The position numbers and the translations under genes were made by a program. From an uncultured Bacteroidia bacterium (GTDB lineage: Bacteria > Bacteroidota > Bacteroidia > Bacteroidales > Prolixibacteraceae): a stretch of 64,000 nt of DNA. Position 1 is the first letter of the stretch; each line of letters starts with the position of its first letter. Location: positions 1 to 64,000 of the forward strand of contig CAIVMQ010000019.1 of the NCBI GenBank assembly GCA_903907075.1, read 5' to 3'. Shown piece by piece: positions 45,399 to 54,265 of the stretch. The notes under the pieces are model-generated. The model did not search any database, was not told the DNA's origin, and was given only the letters and a program-made list of their open reading frames with translations.

Positions 45399-46508
45399 CT
45401 AAATTCGAATAAATATTTTTCTTCGATATAAGAAATAGCAAATGCCCCAGAGCCCGGCCCACACTGTGATTGCAAGTGCCATATCATAGGTTTGCTCGCC
45501 TAAAGGAGCAAATAGCAGACTTATAAAAGGCTTGGCAATGGCTTCAATCCAATTGTTCCCATTGGTATGGGCAAAGAGATAAATAAATAGCGGATTCATA
45601 CCTACAATGGCAAAGAAGAGCGCAAATTTTCGAATATTCTTTACATCGATAAGCCAATATGAAAATGCCATTGCTAGCATACACCAGCCTCCGCTGACAA
45701 TTACAAACGAACTGGTACAAATATGTTTTATTATCGGAATGACAGGATTAAGCGAATATCCAATTACAATACCAATTAAGCCGGCAACCACCATTGTTTG
45801 AATCTTCTTTTTAGGTGCCCATTCGTTCATTAGAATCATCCCTGTGATCACTCCCCATATCGTGTGTGCTGTCGTTGATAGTGCATTAAATGCTACCCAG
45901 TGACCACCTCCGGGAGTCCCTGCTAAGGCCAGGTCAAACCATGATCCAAAATTCTTATCCGGTGTAAAGGGTTGGTCAAAACCTGGAATACTCCAATTGC
46001 GATAGAGTAAATCTGAAATTAAGATCAGCATAAAGGATATGATCAGTTGCCATTTTACCGTTTTCCGCATAACGAGAAACGCTATAAAATAAGTAACTGA
46101 AAGCTGCGCCAAAACATTGGTAAATCGAAATGTTATCTTTCCGGGGCCGATACAGTAAAGTGCCCATCCCAGAAACAACAAGAGAGCAGATCGGGTTGCA
46201 GCATGACGAAATGTACTATTCCAGCTATCTCCACGATTCCATCTTTTGGTCATCGCATAGGGCATCGAAACTCCAACGATAAACATGAAAAAGGGTTGGA
46301 TTAAATCCCAGAAATGGAGCCCGATCCATTCGGCATGATTTAATTGATGACCTATCGAAGAAATAATAGTCCCATCGAAAACGGTGCTTTCCAATGTTCC
46401 AAAGAAACCGGAGAATTCACCTATTAGCATAAACATCGTAAATCCCCTGAAAAAATCGATGGATAGCATTCTTGTCTGAGAATCTTGTGAAAAGTTTGTG
46501 TTACTCAT
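45399..46508 (-). CDS. HGSNAT/DUF5009-like membrane acyltransferase
   Basis: An inner-membrane protein of 369 residues with about 10 helices. It begins TRMLSIDFFRGFTMFMLIG and has GLHFWDLIQPFFMFIVGVSMPYA, the typical motifs of the DUF5009 / heparan-alpha-glucosaminide N-acetyltransferase-like family. The human homologue moves an acetyl group across the lysosomal membrane to glucosamine. In Bacteroidota such genes accompany glycan loci, and acetylation of amino sugars is a reasonable guess. I chose ATG 46508 over the TTG at 46532 because the extra residues are a charged leader. The flippase-like gene follows after 15 bases. Confidence 0.85.
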   Translation of the reverse strand: MSNTNFSQDSQTRMLSIDFFRGFTMFMLIGEFSGFFGTLESTVFDGTIISSIGHQLNHAEWIGLHFWDLIQPFFMFIVGVSMPYAMTKRWNRGDSWNSTFRHAATRSALLLFLGWALYCIGPGKITFRFTNVLAQLSVTYFIAFLVMRKTVKWQLIISFMLILISDLLYRNWSIPGFDQPFTPDKNFGSWFDLALAGTPGGGHWVAFNALSTTAHTIWGVITGMILMNEWAPKKKIQTMVVAGLIGIVIGYSLNPVIPIIKHICTSSFVIVSGGWCMLAMAFSYWLIDVKNIRKFALFFAIVGMNPLFIYLFAHTNGNNWIEAIAKPFISLLFAPLGEQTYDMALAITVWAGLWGICYFLYRRKIFIRI

Positions 46509-46556
46509 CTTTTGCTTATTCTTAGTGATCAAAAAAACAGTGAGTATTCAACCAAA

Positions 46557-46600
46557 TTAAGCCACTCAACCAGCATTCTGTACTGATTTGAGTGGCTTAA
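46557..46600 (-). terminator. Strong hairpin after the HEAT-DUF1080 gene
   Basis: TTAAGCCACTCAA (46557-46569) pairs perfectly with TTGAGTGGCTTAA (46588-46600), a 13-bp stem around an 18-base loop, just past the stop of the DUF1080 gene at 46650. It separates the DUF1080/oxidoreductase unit from the HGSNAT-like gene. Confidence 0.65.
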
Positions 46601-46649
46601 GCGATAAGTTTACTGATTATGGCTTATCAATTTGAATTGTATTAGCTAA

Positions 46650-49600
46650 TTATTTTTTACTTAAATCTTTTAGTCTGATATTCTTAAACTTAACTACCGA
46701 TCCGTGACCTAAAAATCCAATATGCCCTTTGTCACGCAATATCCCGGGGTGCTCACGATGATCGGCTGGTCCATTTTTAGCTGCCTCCTTAATATCACCA
46801 TCCAAAATTACTGTTCCGTTAAGGATAACTTTCATGTGAGTTCCCTTTGCAATAATCTCTTCGTAGTTCCATTGACCAAGAGGTTTAAGATATCCACGTT
46901 TTGCGGGTATAATGCCATAAACAGAACCATGATATTGATAGGCATTAAGGTTCGCATAGACAGGATCTTCATTGTCGATAACCTGGATCTCCATCCCTTC
47001 ATAGGCCGCATCACCCTCAAGTGGTGCTCGAATGCCGATGCCATTGTTCGCAGCAGGGGTTAATTGAAATTCAAAACGATAACTGAAATCACTGTATTCG
47101 CCTGAAGTAAAGATGTTTCCATGTGATGGACCATTATCGAGATGAAGTACAATTTCTCCATTTTCCACGTGATAGTCAACAAGATTGCCTGTCCATCCTT
47201 CAAAATTTATACCGTTGAATAAAGGCTTGAATCCCTCTTTGGCCTCCTCCTCAGGAACGGTATATTCAGTATTATTTAGCTCCTGAACATAAATGTCGCG
47301 GAAAGCTAAGTCGGTGCCATGTGCTTGTAATTCAATTGATTCTTTTGGAAAGATAGGTATTGAACGATCCCAGTAATTCTCTAAGGTTACATTGTCGACA
47401 ATTAATTCGCCGTTTAAGTAAACGGTTACCTTTTCGCCTATCATTTTAATCCGGAAAGTATTCCATTCTCCAATTGGATTATCCGCAACGTTGGTTGGTT
47501 TTGAAGGATTTTTTTGATTATTATATAAACCTCCAGATCCTACCTGAGCACCTACCTCTACACGTGAGGTATCCCAAATCTGAACTTGTGGTGAGCCACG
47601 CAGATAAATTCCACTGTCCCCTTTTTTAGTAATCCTCCAGTCTACCACCATTTCGAAATCGCCATATTGTTTTACAGAGCAGAGGTTATCTCCCGCGCCA
47701 TTAAATACGATACAACCATCTTTTGCAATCCAGTTGCTGGCTAATTTAAGATTTGCTTCTGCCTGATTTTTTGCAAGTTCTTTTGCATCCATCTTTTTTC
47801 TGGTAACAGGATTGCCAACCAATGCCTGCCATCCGGTAAGATCTTTCCCATTAAACATAGGGATGAATCCATCTTCATAGCTCATCTCCTCAAGGTAATT
47901 CTTGATTTTTGCTCTGTCGTAATCACTCTCACTACCAGTAAGGCTATTATAAGCCTGGGTAAGTGCGTCACGAATAGCAATACCTGACAATCCTTTTTTC
48001 CCTTGTGATGGCAAGGTAATCGACATTATCGAAGAAGCTGCCTCCTCTTTTAATTCTTTTACCTCTAAATATTTAGCCACTGTCACTGCAGAGAGGAACG
48101 TTTTGACAGATCCCATTGCAGCGATGATAAGTTTCTTGTCCTTATTGTCAATAGCTAGCGTAATTATTTTTCGGTATTGCAATAATTTTTGATCATCAGG
48201 TAATGAGGAGCTTTTAATCTGATGAACAAAACCACCAATAGCACCAGAGAGTTTTTCTCCAGTAGCTGTTTTGGAAATTTCAACTAATAATGAAGCTGCT
48301 GACGAATCTTTCCAATTAATTAAACCACTAAAAGCAGCACTCTGCTCGCTTTGGTCTGAAGATGAGACAAAGCTACTTACAGCCTTTAGTGCTTCCTTTC
48401 CACCAATACGTGGTAAAATCTCAAGAATCCGTCCCTTTTTTGTGGCAACTTTTAATTGAGCCAGCAGCGGTGCAACTTGCTCATTTTCTCCTTTGATCTC
48501 AGATGCTGCATTTGCGATAGCATCTTGGATATTTTTTATCTGAGTCTGATCATCAGTGGCATAAAGCAATGTTAATAGCCGATCCATATCTTTAGCTGAA
48601 GCCGTATTGCTCATTGCTCCATAAGCTGCTGATTTTATAGACGGGTTCTTGCTGTCTGCATAGCTGTAAATCTGATCAAAATAACTTTTGCCTGATTTTG
48701 CACCTAAGATAGTTATGATCTCGCTTTTTGAACTTTCAGGGGCACTATTTAAAATAGCTCCAATTGGCGCCAGACTCTTTAAGTCTATAAGCGACATAAG
48801 TGTTTTAGCAATAAAAGATGGTTGAATTCCTTGGCCAAGCAAAGCTGACAAATCTGAAATTGCATCTTTCCCTTTAAGTTTTGCATAAGCCGATATCGCC
48901 GCCTCACTAACAGAGCTCTCTTTACTTGTAAATTGTTTCTTAATAAAATCGGAGACAGAAAGATCACCTCTATTACCTAACATCGTAATGATTTCACTTT
49001 TTTGCTCAGCAGCTGATTTTGCAGCTTTAGCAACCCATAATTTGGTTGAAGATAATTGACTCTTGGCTGCCATATTTAGTAACGCAAATCTAAATGCTTT
49101 GTCAGTATTATCATAAGCCTTAAGCAGCTTGGCTTGTGCCTCTTTCTCAAAATAGGTGTTGTAGATGAATAATGCGGATGATTTAGTGTGCAATTGTGCA
49201 GGAGCCACACACGTATTTGAAAGTTCATCACATGCTTTAGCACACAATACCAGATTACCGCTCTTTCCCAGATTTGAAGCATAGGTTACAAATGCCGAAG
49301 TAGCATTTGATGGCTCGTATACAAATCCTACTTTTTGAGCAGCTGTCAATAAAGGTTGATAGGATTCTGCCTCAGCTATTGAAGCTACAGCGGCTAGAGA
49401 AACTTTCTTGAGGTTTTCATTGGTAGCATTAATATTCTTGAGGATTTCTCCATTTGCTCCGCTAACTTTAAGTTCACCAAGTGCTCTGGTAATTGTAACC
49501 AAAGTATTTCCTTCAGATTTTGGTAACGCATTTAGGAGGGCATTTTTTGCACTTTCGCTATTATTTGATGAAAGAGCAAAGGTTGCAGGTTCGCACAATT

Positions 49601-50042
49601 CATTATTTTTAAGATATGGTGCAATCGCTTCAACTGCTTTTTCTTTCCCGATCAAATTAAGCTGCCTAATAAAGAACGCTTTTACTTCCGTATCGGAGGC
49701 TTTTTCTAGCGCTTGGATAAAACACGCTTCAGCGAACGCTCTCTGATTCTCCTTGCCTGGCTGACTGGCATAACGTTTAAGTCCATTGATTGCAAATACT
49801 ATCGCTGTGTTGTCGCCTTTGCCAGATGGAGTCATCTTATCTGCTATTTGCTGAAAACCAACACTTCCTAACGATATTAGCTCTTCGGCTAACTTATCGC
49901 GCTGCTGAAGATCATTTGACGGCATTTGTGCCAGCAAATCGGCAATTTTTGTAGTTAAGGTTCTATTATCTTGAGCCTGTGCATTTGATATGGCTAAAAA
50001 TAGAGCAACTACGACTAAAAGTGAATTAAATAGTTTATTCAT
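46650..50042 (-). CDS. HEAT-repeat protein with two DUF1080 (3-keto-disaccharide hydrolase) domains
   Basis: A large exported protein of 1130 residues. A signal peptide (SLLVVVALFLAISNAQAQ) is followed by about 700 residues of helical HEAT-like repeats, each about 35 residues with ALxxAxxxxK-type helices. Two DUF1080 jelly-roll domains then occur at about 725-915 (GFIPMFNGKDLTGWQ, MVVDWRITKKGDSGIYLRG) and 937-1128 (GFKPLFNGINFEGW, ANNGIGIRAP). DUF1080 proteins hydrolyse or eliminate 3-keto-glycosides. The preceding gene encodes a Tat-exported oxidoreductase that could make the 3-keto group, so a two-step periplasmic glycoside pathway is likely. Confidence 0.85.
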   Translation of the reverse strand: MNKLFNSLLVVVALFLAISNAQAQDNRTLTTKIADLLAQMPSNDLQQRDKLAEELISLGSVGFQQIADKMTPSGKGDNTAIVFAINGLKRYASQPGKENQRAFAEACFIQALEKASDTEVKAFFIRQLNLIGKEKAVEAIAPYLKNNELCEPATFALSSNNSESAKNALLNALPKSEGNTLVTITRALGELKVSGANGEILKNINATNENLKKVSLAAVASIAEAESYQPLLTAAQKVGFVYEPSNATSAFVTYASNLGKSGNLVLCAKACDELSNTCVAPAQLHTKSSALFIYNTYFEKEAQAKLLKAYDNTDKAFRFALLNMAAKSQLSSTKLWVAKAAKSAAEQKSEIITMLGNRGDLSVSDFIKKQFTSKESSVSEAAISAYAKLKGKDAISDLSALLGQGIQPSFIAKTLMSLIDLKSLAPIGAILNSAPESSKSEIITILGAKSGKSYFDQIYSYADSKNPSIKSAAYGAMSNTASAKDMDRLLTLLYATDDQTQIKNIQDAIANAASEIKGENEQVAPLLAQLKVATKKGRILEILPRIGGKEALKAVSSFVSSSDQSEQSAAFSGLINWKDSSAASLLVEISKTATGEKLSGAIGGFVHQIKSSSLPDDQKLLQYRKIITLAIDNKDKKLIIAAMGSVKTFLSAVTVAKYLEVKELKEEAASSIMSITLPSQGKKGLSGIAIRDALTQAYNSLTGSESDYDRAKIKNYLEEMSYEDGFIPMFNGKDLTGWQALVGNPVTRKKMDAKELAKNQAEANLKLASNWIAKDGCIVFNGAGDNLCSVKQYGDFEMVVDWRITKKGDSGIYLRGSPQVQIWDTSRVEVGAQVGSGGLYNNQKNPSKPTNVADNPIGEWNTFRIKMIGEKVTVYLNGELIVDNVTLENYWDRSIPIFPKESIELQAHGTDLAFRDIYVQELNNTEYTVPEEEAKEGFKPLFNGINFEGWTGNLVDYHVENGEIVLHLDNGPSHGNIFTSGEYSDFSYRFEFQLTPAANNGIGIRAPLEGDAAYEGMEIQVIDNEDPVYANLNAYQYHGSVYGIIPAKRGYLKPLGQWNYEEIIAKGTHMKVILNGTVILDGDIKEAAKNGPADHREHPGILRDKGHIGFLGHGSVVKFKNIRLKDLSKK

Positions 50043-50118
50043 TATACGATTGTTTTAAAAATCACAAACCGCTTTGGTTTGAATTTTGTGAAGATTTTCG
50101 AATGGTTTAAAGAATCAA

Positions 50119-51390
50119 TTAAATCGTTGTCCATGGAGCCCTCATAGGTTGATGCACAAGTCGGTTTGCTGCTTGGTCATCTATGAATTCTTGTTTGTCA
50201 GGATCGAAGTTTAATGTTCGTCCAAGTCTGACCGCCAGAATACCCATGTTAACCAAGGTACATGAGCGATGCCCATTCATTTCGTTTAATGCAAATTTCT
50301 GACGTGTACGTACCGATTCCGAGAAGGTGGTAATGCGTGGTTCCGGATCGGGTAAGGTTTCGATGAACTGCTTGAGATTCGGTATGTTTGATTCAAAACC
50401 TTTGAAAATTTTCCCATTTGGACCTTCTATATAAGCTGCATCTTTATCTTTATTCTCGCCATCAAGGATTATCTTACATCCATCCGCATAGGTGTATTCA
50501 ATTCTGCGCCATGATCCTACAGCATATTCATGTTGCTGTGGTGCATCAACTTCAACTTTTATCGGACTGGTATTATCTTTGCCAAGAAAATATTGAACAG
50601 GGTCAAGGTAGTGTTGACCCATATCGCCTAAGCCGCCGCCATCATAATCCCAGTAACCACGGAATTTCGAGTGAACATGCTCAACGTTATAGGGACGGTG
50701 GGGCGCAGGACCTAACCAGAAATCATAATCCAATTCTTCAGGAACAGGTTGTGGAGAGAGATTGGTTTCACCATGCCAGTAAAACTTCCAGTCGAAGCCG
50801 GTATTACCACTTACTGTAACTTTTAAAGGCCACCCTAGAATGCCACTTTCAATAACTTTCTTTAATGGTTTAACCTCTGTATTAAGTCCATAGAAATTAT
50901 CTTTGAATCTAAACCAGGTGTTTAACCTAAACATACGACCATGTTTATTAACCTCTTCGACGACACGCTGTCCTTCCCCAATAGTGCGGGTCATCGGTTT
51001 CTCACACCAAATATCTTTACCAGCTCGCGCTGCCTCAATGGCCATAAGTCCATGCCAATGGGGTGGAGTGGCTATATGTACGATGTCAATCTCCGGACGA
51101 AGTAACAGCTCACGGTAATCGTGGAAGGTCTGAACCGAATTCGGAATCAGTGACTCAGCCAGCTGAAGGTGCTTTTTGTCAACATCACATATCGCTACTA
51201 CTCTAGTCCCTTCATAAGAGATATGTCCGCGACCCATGCCTCCGGTACCGATGATCGCTTTGGTTAGTTGATCACTTGGCGCTACAAAGCCTGTGCCTCC
51301 CATAACATGACGAGGAATTATCATCATTCCGGCTGCTGCTGCTGCTGAGGACTTTAGAAAAGTTCTGCGATTTGGGGATTTCTGCTCCAT
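50119..51390 (-). CDS. Tat-exported Gfo/Idh/MocA family oxidoreductase
   Basis: A 423-residue NAD(P)-dependent oxidoreductase. The start MEQKSPNRRTFLK carries a twin-arginine signal (RRTFLK followed by an Ala-rich hydrophobic core), so the protein is exported folded with its cofactor. The Rossmann motif GTGGMGRGH is at about residue 50, and CEKPMTRTIGEG is the family EKP motif with the catalytic lysine. Exported members of this family oxidise sugars at C3. I chose ATG 51390 because the longer frame from 51435 adds residues ahead of the Tat signal. The DUF1080 gene begins 76 bases downstream. Confidence 0.88.
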   Translation of the reverse strand: MEQKSPNRRTFLKSSAAAAAGMMIIPRHVMGGTGFVAPSDQLTKAIIGTGGMGRGHISYEGTRVVAICDVDKKHLQLAESLIPNSVQTFHDYRELLLRPEIDIVHIATPPHWHGLMAIEAARAGKDIWCEKPMTRTIGEGQRVVEEVNKHGRMFRLNTWFRFKDNFYGLNTEVKPLKKVIESGILGWPLKVTVSGNTGFDWKFYWHGETNLSPQPVPEELDYDFWLGPAPHRPYNVEHVHSKFRGYWDYDGGGLGDMGQHYLDPVQYFLGKDNTSPIKVEVDAPQQHEYAVGSWRRIEYTYADGCKIILDGENKDKDAAYIEGPNGKIFKGFESNIPNLKQFIETLPDPEPRITTFSESVRTRQKFALNEMNGHRSCTLVNMGILAVRLGRTLNFDPDKQEFIDDQAANRLVHQPMRAPWTTI

Positions 51391-51445
51391 TATAATTAGA
51401 TTGTTTTGTTTGGAAATTCGAATATAGGTTAGCAAAAATAAGATT

Positions 51446-51465
51446 TACTTGGTTACTACCAAGTA
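51446..51465. promoter_or_regulatory. Inverted repeat in the leader of the oxidoreductase gene
   Basis: TACTTGGT-TACT-ACCAAGTA is a perfect 8-bp inverted repeat with a 4-base spacer, 56 bases upstream of the Gfo/Idh ATG and downstream of its candidate -7 box. The form suits a dimeric repressor operator (GntR/YtrA or LacI style) or an RNA hairpin. Confidence 0.5.
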
Positions 51466-51509
51466 CTTTTGCGAAGAATTTGACTCTCCGGTTGGTTTTT
51501 TAGTTTATC

Positions 51510-51517
51510 CAAAAGTA
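51510..51517 (-). promoter_or_regulatory. Candidate -7 box for the oxidoreductase/DUF1080 operon
   Basis: CAAAAGTA on the plus strand is TACTTTTG on the minus strand, an exact TAnnTTTG about 120 bases before the Gfo/Idh ATG. No TTG lies at -33. Confidence 0.45.
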
Positions 51518-51523
51518 TAATGG

Positions 51524-51542
51524 ATACTAGTTAAGCTAGTAT
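51524..51542. promoter_or_regulatory. Second inverted repeat upstream of the oxidoreductase promoter
   Basis: ATACTAG-TTAAG-CTAGTAT is a perfect 7-bp inverted repeat with a 5-base spacer, immediately upstream of the candidate -7 box on the minus strand, where an activator or repressor would bind. Its sequence differs from the repeat at 51446-51465. Confidence 0.45.
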
Positions 51543-51633
51543 TATTCGGAATATCAAACTTATTTGGTTCCCTAAATCTCCTATTTTGATTTTTAATTAG
51601 CTGAATTTTAATTTTTTAATTCTAGTTTTGAAT

Positions 51634-52650
51634 TTATTTGATCTCCTCTGTGCCATCTTTATACCTGGCAAACCGACCCTTAGAACGAGGGTGCACCTGA
51701 TCGCGCCTGGGCCATGGCCATCCGCCAAATTCCGTTTCCCGAAAGTCACTCATTGCTTCTTGTATCTCCGCCTGCGTATTCATCACAAATGGACCATATT
51801 GCACCACCGGCTCTTCAATCGGTTTCCCTTGAAGGAAAAGTAAATGAGATTCTGAACTACCATTGATAATGGTTAGTTCCTGATTTGAATTTAGTTCTAT
51901 TGCTTTCCCGGATTCAATAGTTGTATCATTTAACGTAAGATCTGAACCCTGATAAAAATAGATTGTTCTGTTCACCCCTTCAAATGTTGCGGGTATGACC
52001 CATTTTGCACCTGCCTCCACTTTTATGGTCCATACCGAAACATAGTTTTCAGGATTTGCTGCCCATGAATCGGGAGCGGCAGGCAGTGGTGCAATATTTT
52101 TAAATGTCCCTGCAATCACATTTAATTCAATCTTTTTCCCATTTTCATCCATAACTTGAGGGTTTGGGATATCTTCGGCCCAGAGCATTTTAAAATAGGG
52201 TTCTGCAAACTTTTTTGCCTTCGGAAGATTAAGCCATATCTGGAATAATTCCGTCGTATTTTCACTCTCGGTATTAAGCAGCGGAAACATTTCGCAGTGC
52301 TGTAGCCCAGCCCCTCCGGTCATCCATTGAACATCGCCTGCACTATATCTCCCCGCCTGACTATGCGAATCGGAATGGTCGACAAATCCTTGCCTGACAA
52401 TGGTTATGGTTTCGAAGCCACGATGGGGATGGACCGGAAATCCGGGAACTTTCTCTCCATGATACATCCGCCAACCATCCTTAGGTGTAAAATCTTGACC
52501 CAGATCACGCCCTGACAAGGATGCTGCCGGCCCCATCTCCTCATTTCCAACTGGATAGTGATCAAGATGGTGCGCACAAAATAGAAATGGATTGGTGGTA
52601 GGCCACATAAAACCTAGTGGCTTAATGCTAAGAATGGCGACGTTTTGCAT
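51634..52650 (-). CDS. Pirin-family protein
   Basis: A 338-residue bicupin. The first cupin has FPVHPHRGFETITIV, and QHCEMFP at its end, giving the His-His-His-Glu iron-binding set of pirins; MYHGEKVPGFP is also typical. The second cupin ends with PIEEPVVQYGPFVMNTQAEIQ, the usual pirin C-terminal motif. Homologues such as YhhW act as quercetinases, whereas others have regulatory roles, so the substrate is open. It lies 94 bases downstream of the DUF3500 gene but is separated from it by a terminator-like hairpin. Confidence 0.92.
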   Translation of the reverse strand: MQNVAILSIKPLGFMWPTTNPFLFCAHHLDHYPVGNEEMGPAASLSGRDLGQDFTPKDGWRMYHGEKVPGFPVHPHRGFETITIVRQGFVDHSDSHSQAGRYSAGDVQWMTGGAGLQHCEMFPLLNTESENTTELFQIWLNLPKAKKFAEPYFKMLWAEDIPNPQVMDENGKKIELNVIAGTFKNIAPLPAAPDSWAANPENYVSVWTIKVEAGAKWVIPATFEGVNRTIYFYQGSDLTLNDTTIESGKAIELNSNQELTIINGSSESHLLFLQGKPIEEPVVQYGPFVMNTQAEIQEAMSDFRETEFGGWPWPRRDQVHPRSKGRFARYKDGTEEIK

Positions 52651-52674
52651 GATTGTGGAGTAAGTGTTTAACAG

Positions 52675-52705
52675 TAAAGGCTTTTCATTGTTCGAAAAGC
52701 CTTTA
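52675..52705 (-). terminator. Strong hairpin after the DUF3500 gene
   Basis: TAAAGGCTTTTC (52675-52686) pairs perfectly with GAAAAGCCTTTA (52694-52705) around a 7-base loop, 40 bases past the DUF3500 stop. The T tail is better on the plus strand, but position favours ending the DUF3500 transcript. Confidence 0.6.
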
Positions 52706-52744
52706 TTTAATTTGTAGCAATAAATTGTTGATGTATAATAAAGG

Positions 52745-53761
52745 TTAATGATGGTGATGTGAGCTATTGTAATGCTCGTGAATTAAATCGAGTCCAAAAT
52801 CACCGTTGAAATCTCTCCATACCGTATGGATATGGTTAGCATTATCCTGGGTATTGTCAAGTTCTATTAAAAATGTTTTCCCTTGTATCCTAAAGTAATG
52901 TGGTTTTCCGGGAACAGAATCACCGGCCCAGCCAAATCTTACCTGATTCATATCCTCAGTAGCTATTCTCTTAATCCTTGCATCGGCCAATGACTTTGGC
53001 ATGGAGAGTAAATAGGCTGCAATTACCTTGTTTAAGATAATTTTTTGCGATGGTGTCAGGTCATTTGCCAAGATTCCCACCGGTTTTAAGGCCCCAACCT
53101 TTTGCGAATTTGTTGTTACAATTTCAGTGAATGCCTTTAACTCAAAAATAGCTTTTTGCTTTTGCTCAACGGATAATAAATTCATCAACTCAAATCCAAG
53201 ATCTTCCTGGTCCTTCAAGAGGCGTGTCCCTTTTTTGGGGCCATCCTTAACTTCAGCAGGATAGGCACCGAAGAAAAATGGGGCAAACCCAATCTTATCC
53301 TTCACAATCGTAAAATTAAGCGCTAGATGGTGGCCAGTAAATTTCCAGCCCCAGATACTATCTTGATTCGGTGTTCCATAAATCGAGATCGAATAATTTT
53401 CAGGTATTCTATTCGGATTGTTAGGCTGCATATCTTTTAATAGGTACTCAAAATCCATGATGTTGGTAGTTCTTATATACCCCTCTTTGCTTAGATAGGC
53501 TTGTAGCAATAAATGAAGGTTCTCCTTTTGAATACTGTCCAGATCTTTTACTGCAATACCGGTTCTACCCACCATCGCCGCAGGAAGGAAATGCCATTCG
53601 TAACGATTCATATCCGTAAACGCAAAAACAGCCTTTCTTTGCTGCACTTCATTTAATGAATTAACAAAGATTAGCCCTTTGGCCGAACCTGAACTTGTAG
53701 AGTTTATTTTCTGCCCCATTAAGGCAACGGGGAATAATAGGAGGAATAGCAATTTCATCAT
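52745..53761 (-). CDS. DUF3500-family secreted protein
   Basis: A 338-residue protein with a signal peptide MKLLFLLLFPVALMG. The body carries SFxGxHL-type DUF3500 pieces: DSIWGWKFTGHHLALNFTI, FFFGAYPAEVKDGP, and the C-terminal TVWRDFNGDFGLDLIHEHYNSS followed by four histidines. The repeated histidines (GHHLA, IHEHY and the HHHH end) suggest metal binding. The enzymatic activity of the family is unknown. It is transcribed toward the pirin gene. Confidence 0.85.
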   Translation of the reverse strand: MMKLLFLLLFPVALMGQKINSTSSGSAKGLIFVNSLNEVQQRKAVFAFTDMNRYEWHFLPAAMVGRTGIAVKDLDSIQKENLHLLLQAYLSKEGYIRTTNIMDFEYLLKDMQPNNPNRIPENYSISIYGTPNQDSIWGWKFTGHHLALNFTIVKDKIGFAPFFFGAYPAEVKDGPKKGTRLLKDQEDLGFELMNLLSVEQKQKAIFELKAFTEIVTTNSQKVGALKPVGILANDLTPSQKIILNKVIAAYLLSMPKSLADARIKRIATEDMNQVRFGWAGDSVPGKPHYFRIQGKTFLIELDNTQDNANHIHTVWRDFNGDFGLDLIHEHYNSSHHHH

Positions 53762-53892
53762 GGTATGTGTAGTAAGGATTTATTTATGTCGGTTGTGCGT
53801 AATTGTTTCTATGCATCCTAAAGAACCGTAATTTCTCCAGTTTGAAAGGGTATAAAAGTAAAAACTTTTTTAACTAAAGGTTTACATTTAGT

Positions 53893-54264
53893 TCACGAAC
53901 CTTTTTTTGAGTGTTTCCCTTGATTTTCATTTATTTTGAAGGCAATGATTCTCTTTATTAGCTCAAGCGGTAGCGGCTTGTTATGAGGAAATTGAACAGA
54001 TCCTTTCGCCCATTTATATCCTGCAAACTCAGCTTTGAATGTTTCAATACCTGAAGCAGTGGGGTAGAGGCCGATATGTTTGGAGTAGGCTGCATACCAT
54101 GCAATCAACCCTTTTCGCTTGTATGCGGGCATCTTATAACTGATTAACTCTTCGATGTCGGGTGCACTATCGAGAATGATATTTCTTAGCTGATTTAATA
54201 AGGTCTGTGTAGCAGGGGGAAATTCAGCAATATAGGCATCAACTAGAGCAGAACGATTAGCCAT
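53893..54264 (-). CDS. DUF1801-domain protein (YdhG-like)
   Basis: A 123-residue protein with the DUF1801 pattern: FPPATQTLLNQLRNIILDSAPDIEELISYKMPAYKRKG, then AAYSKHIGLYPTASGIETF and a KGSVQFPHNKPLP segment. The fold resembles the iron-chaperone frataxin-like YdhG/YdeI group, but no activity is established. It ends the small unit that begins with the CBU_0592-like gene: the gap is one base. Confidence 0.85.
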   Translation of the reverse strand: MANRSALVDAYIAEFPPATQTLLNQLRNIILDSAPDIEELISYKMPAYKRKGLIAWYAAYSKHIGLYPTASGIETFKAEFAGYKWAKGSVQFPHNKPLPLELIKRIIAFKINENQGKHSKKGS

Positions 54265-54265
54265 A

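Noticed and set aside
49408-49746. Open frame of 112 codons on the plus strand
   Set aside because: It is the antisense shadow of the HEAT repeats, whose Ala/Ser-rich codons leave the opposite frame open.
51464-51471. TACTTTTG on the plus strand as a promoter
   Set aside because: It overlaps the TACTTGGT/ACCAAGTA dyad and points at the 3' end of the convergent pirin gene, with no gene to drive.
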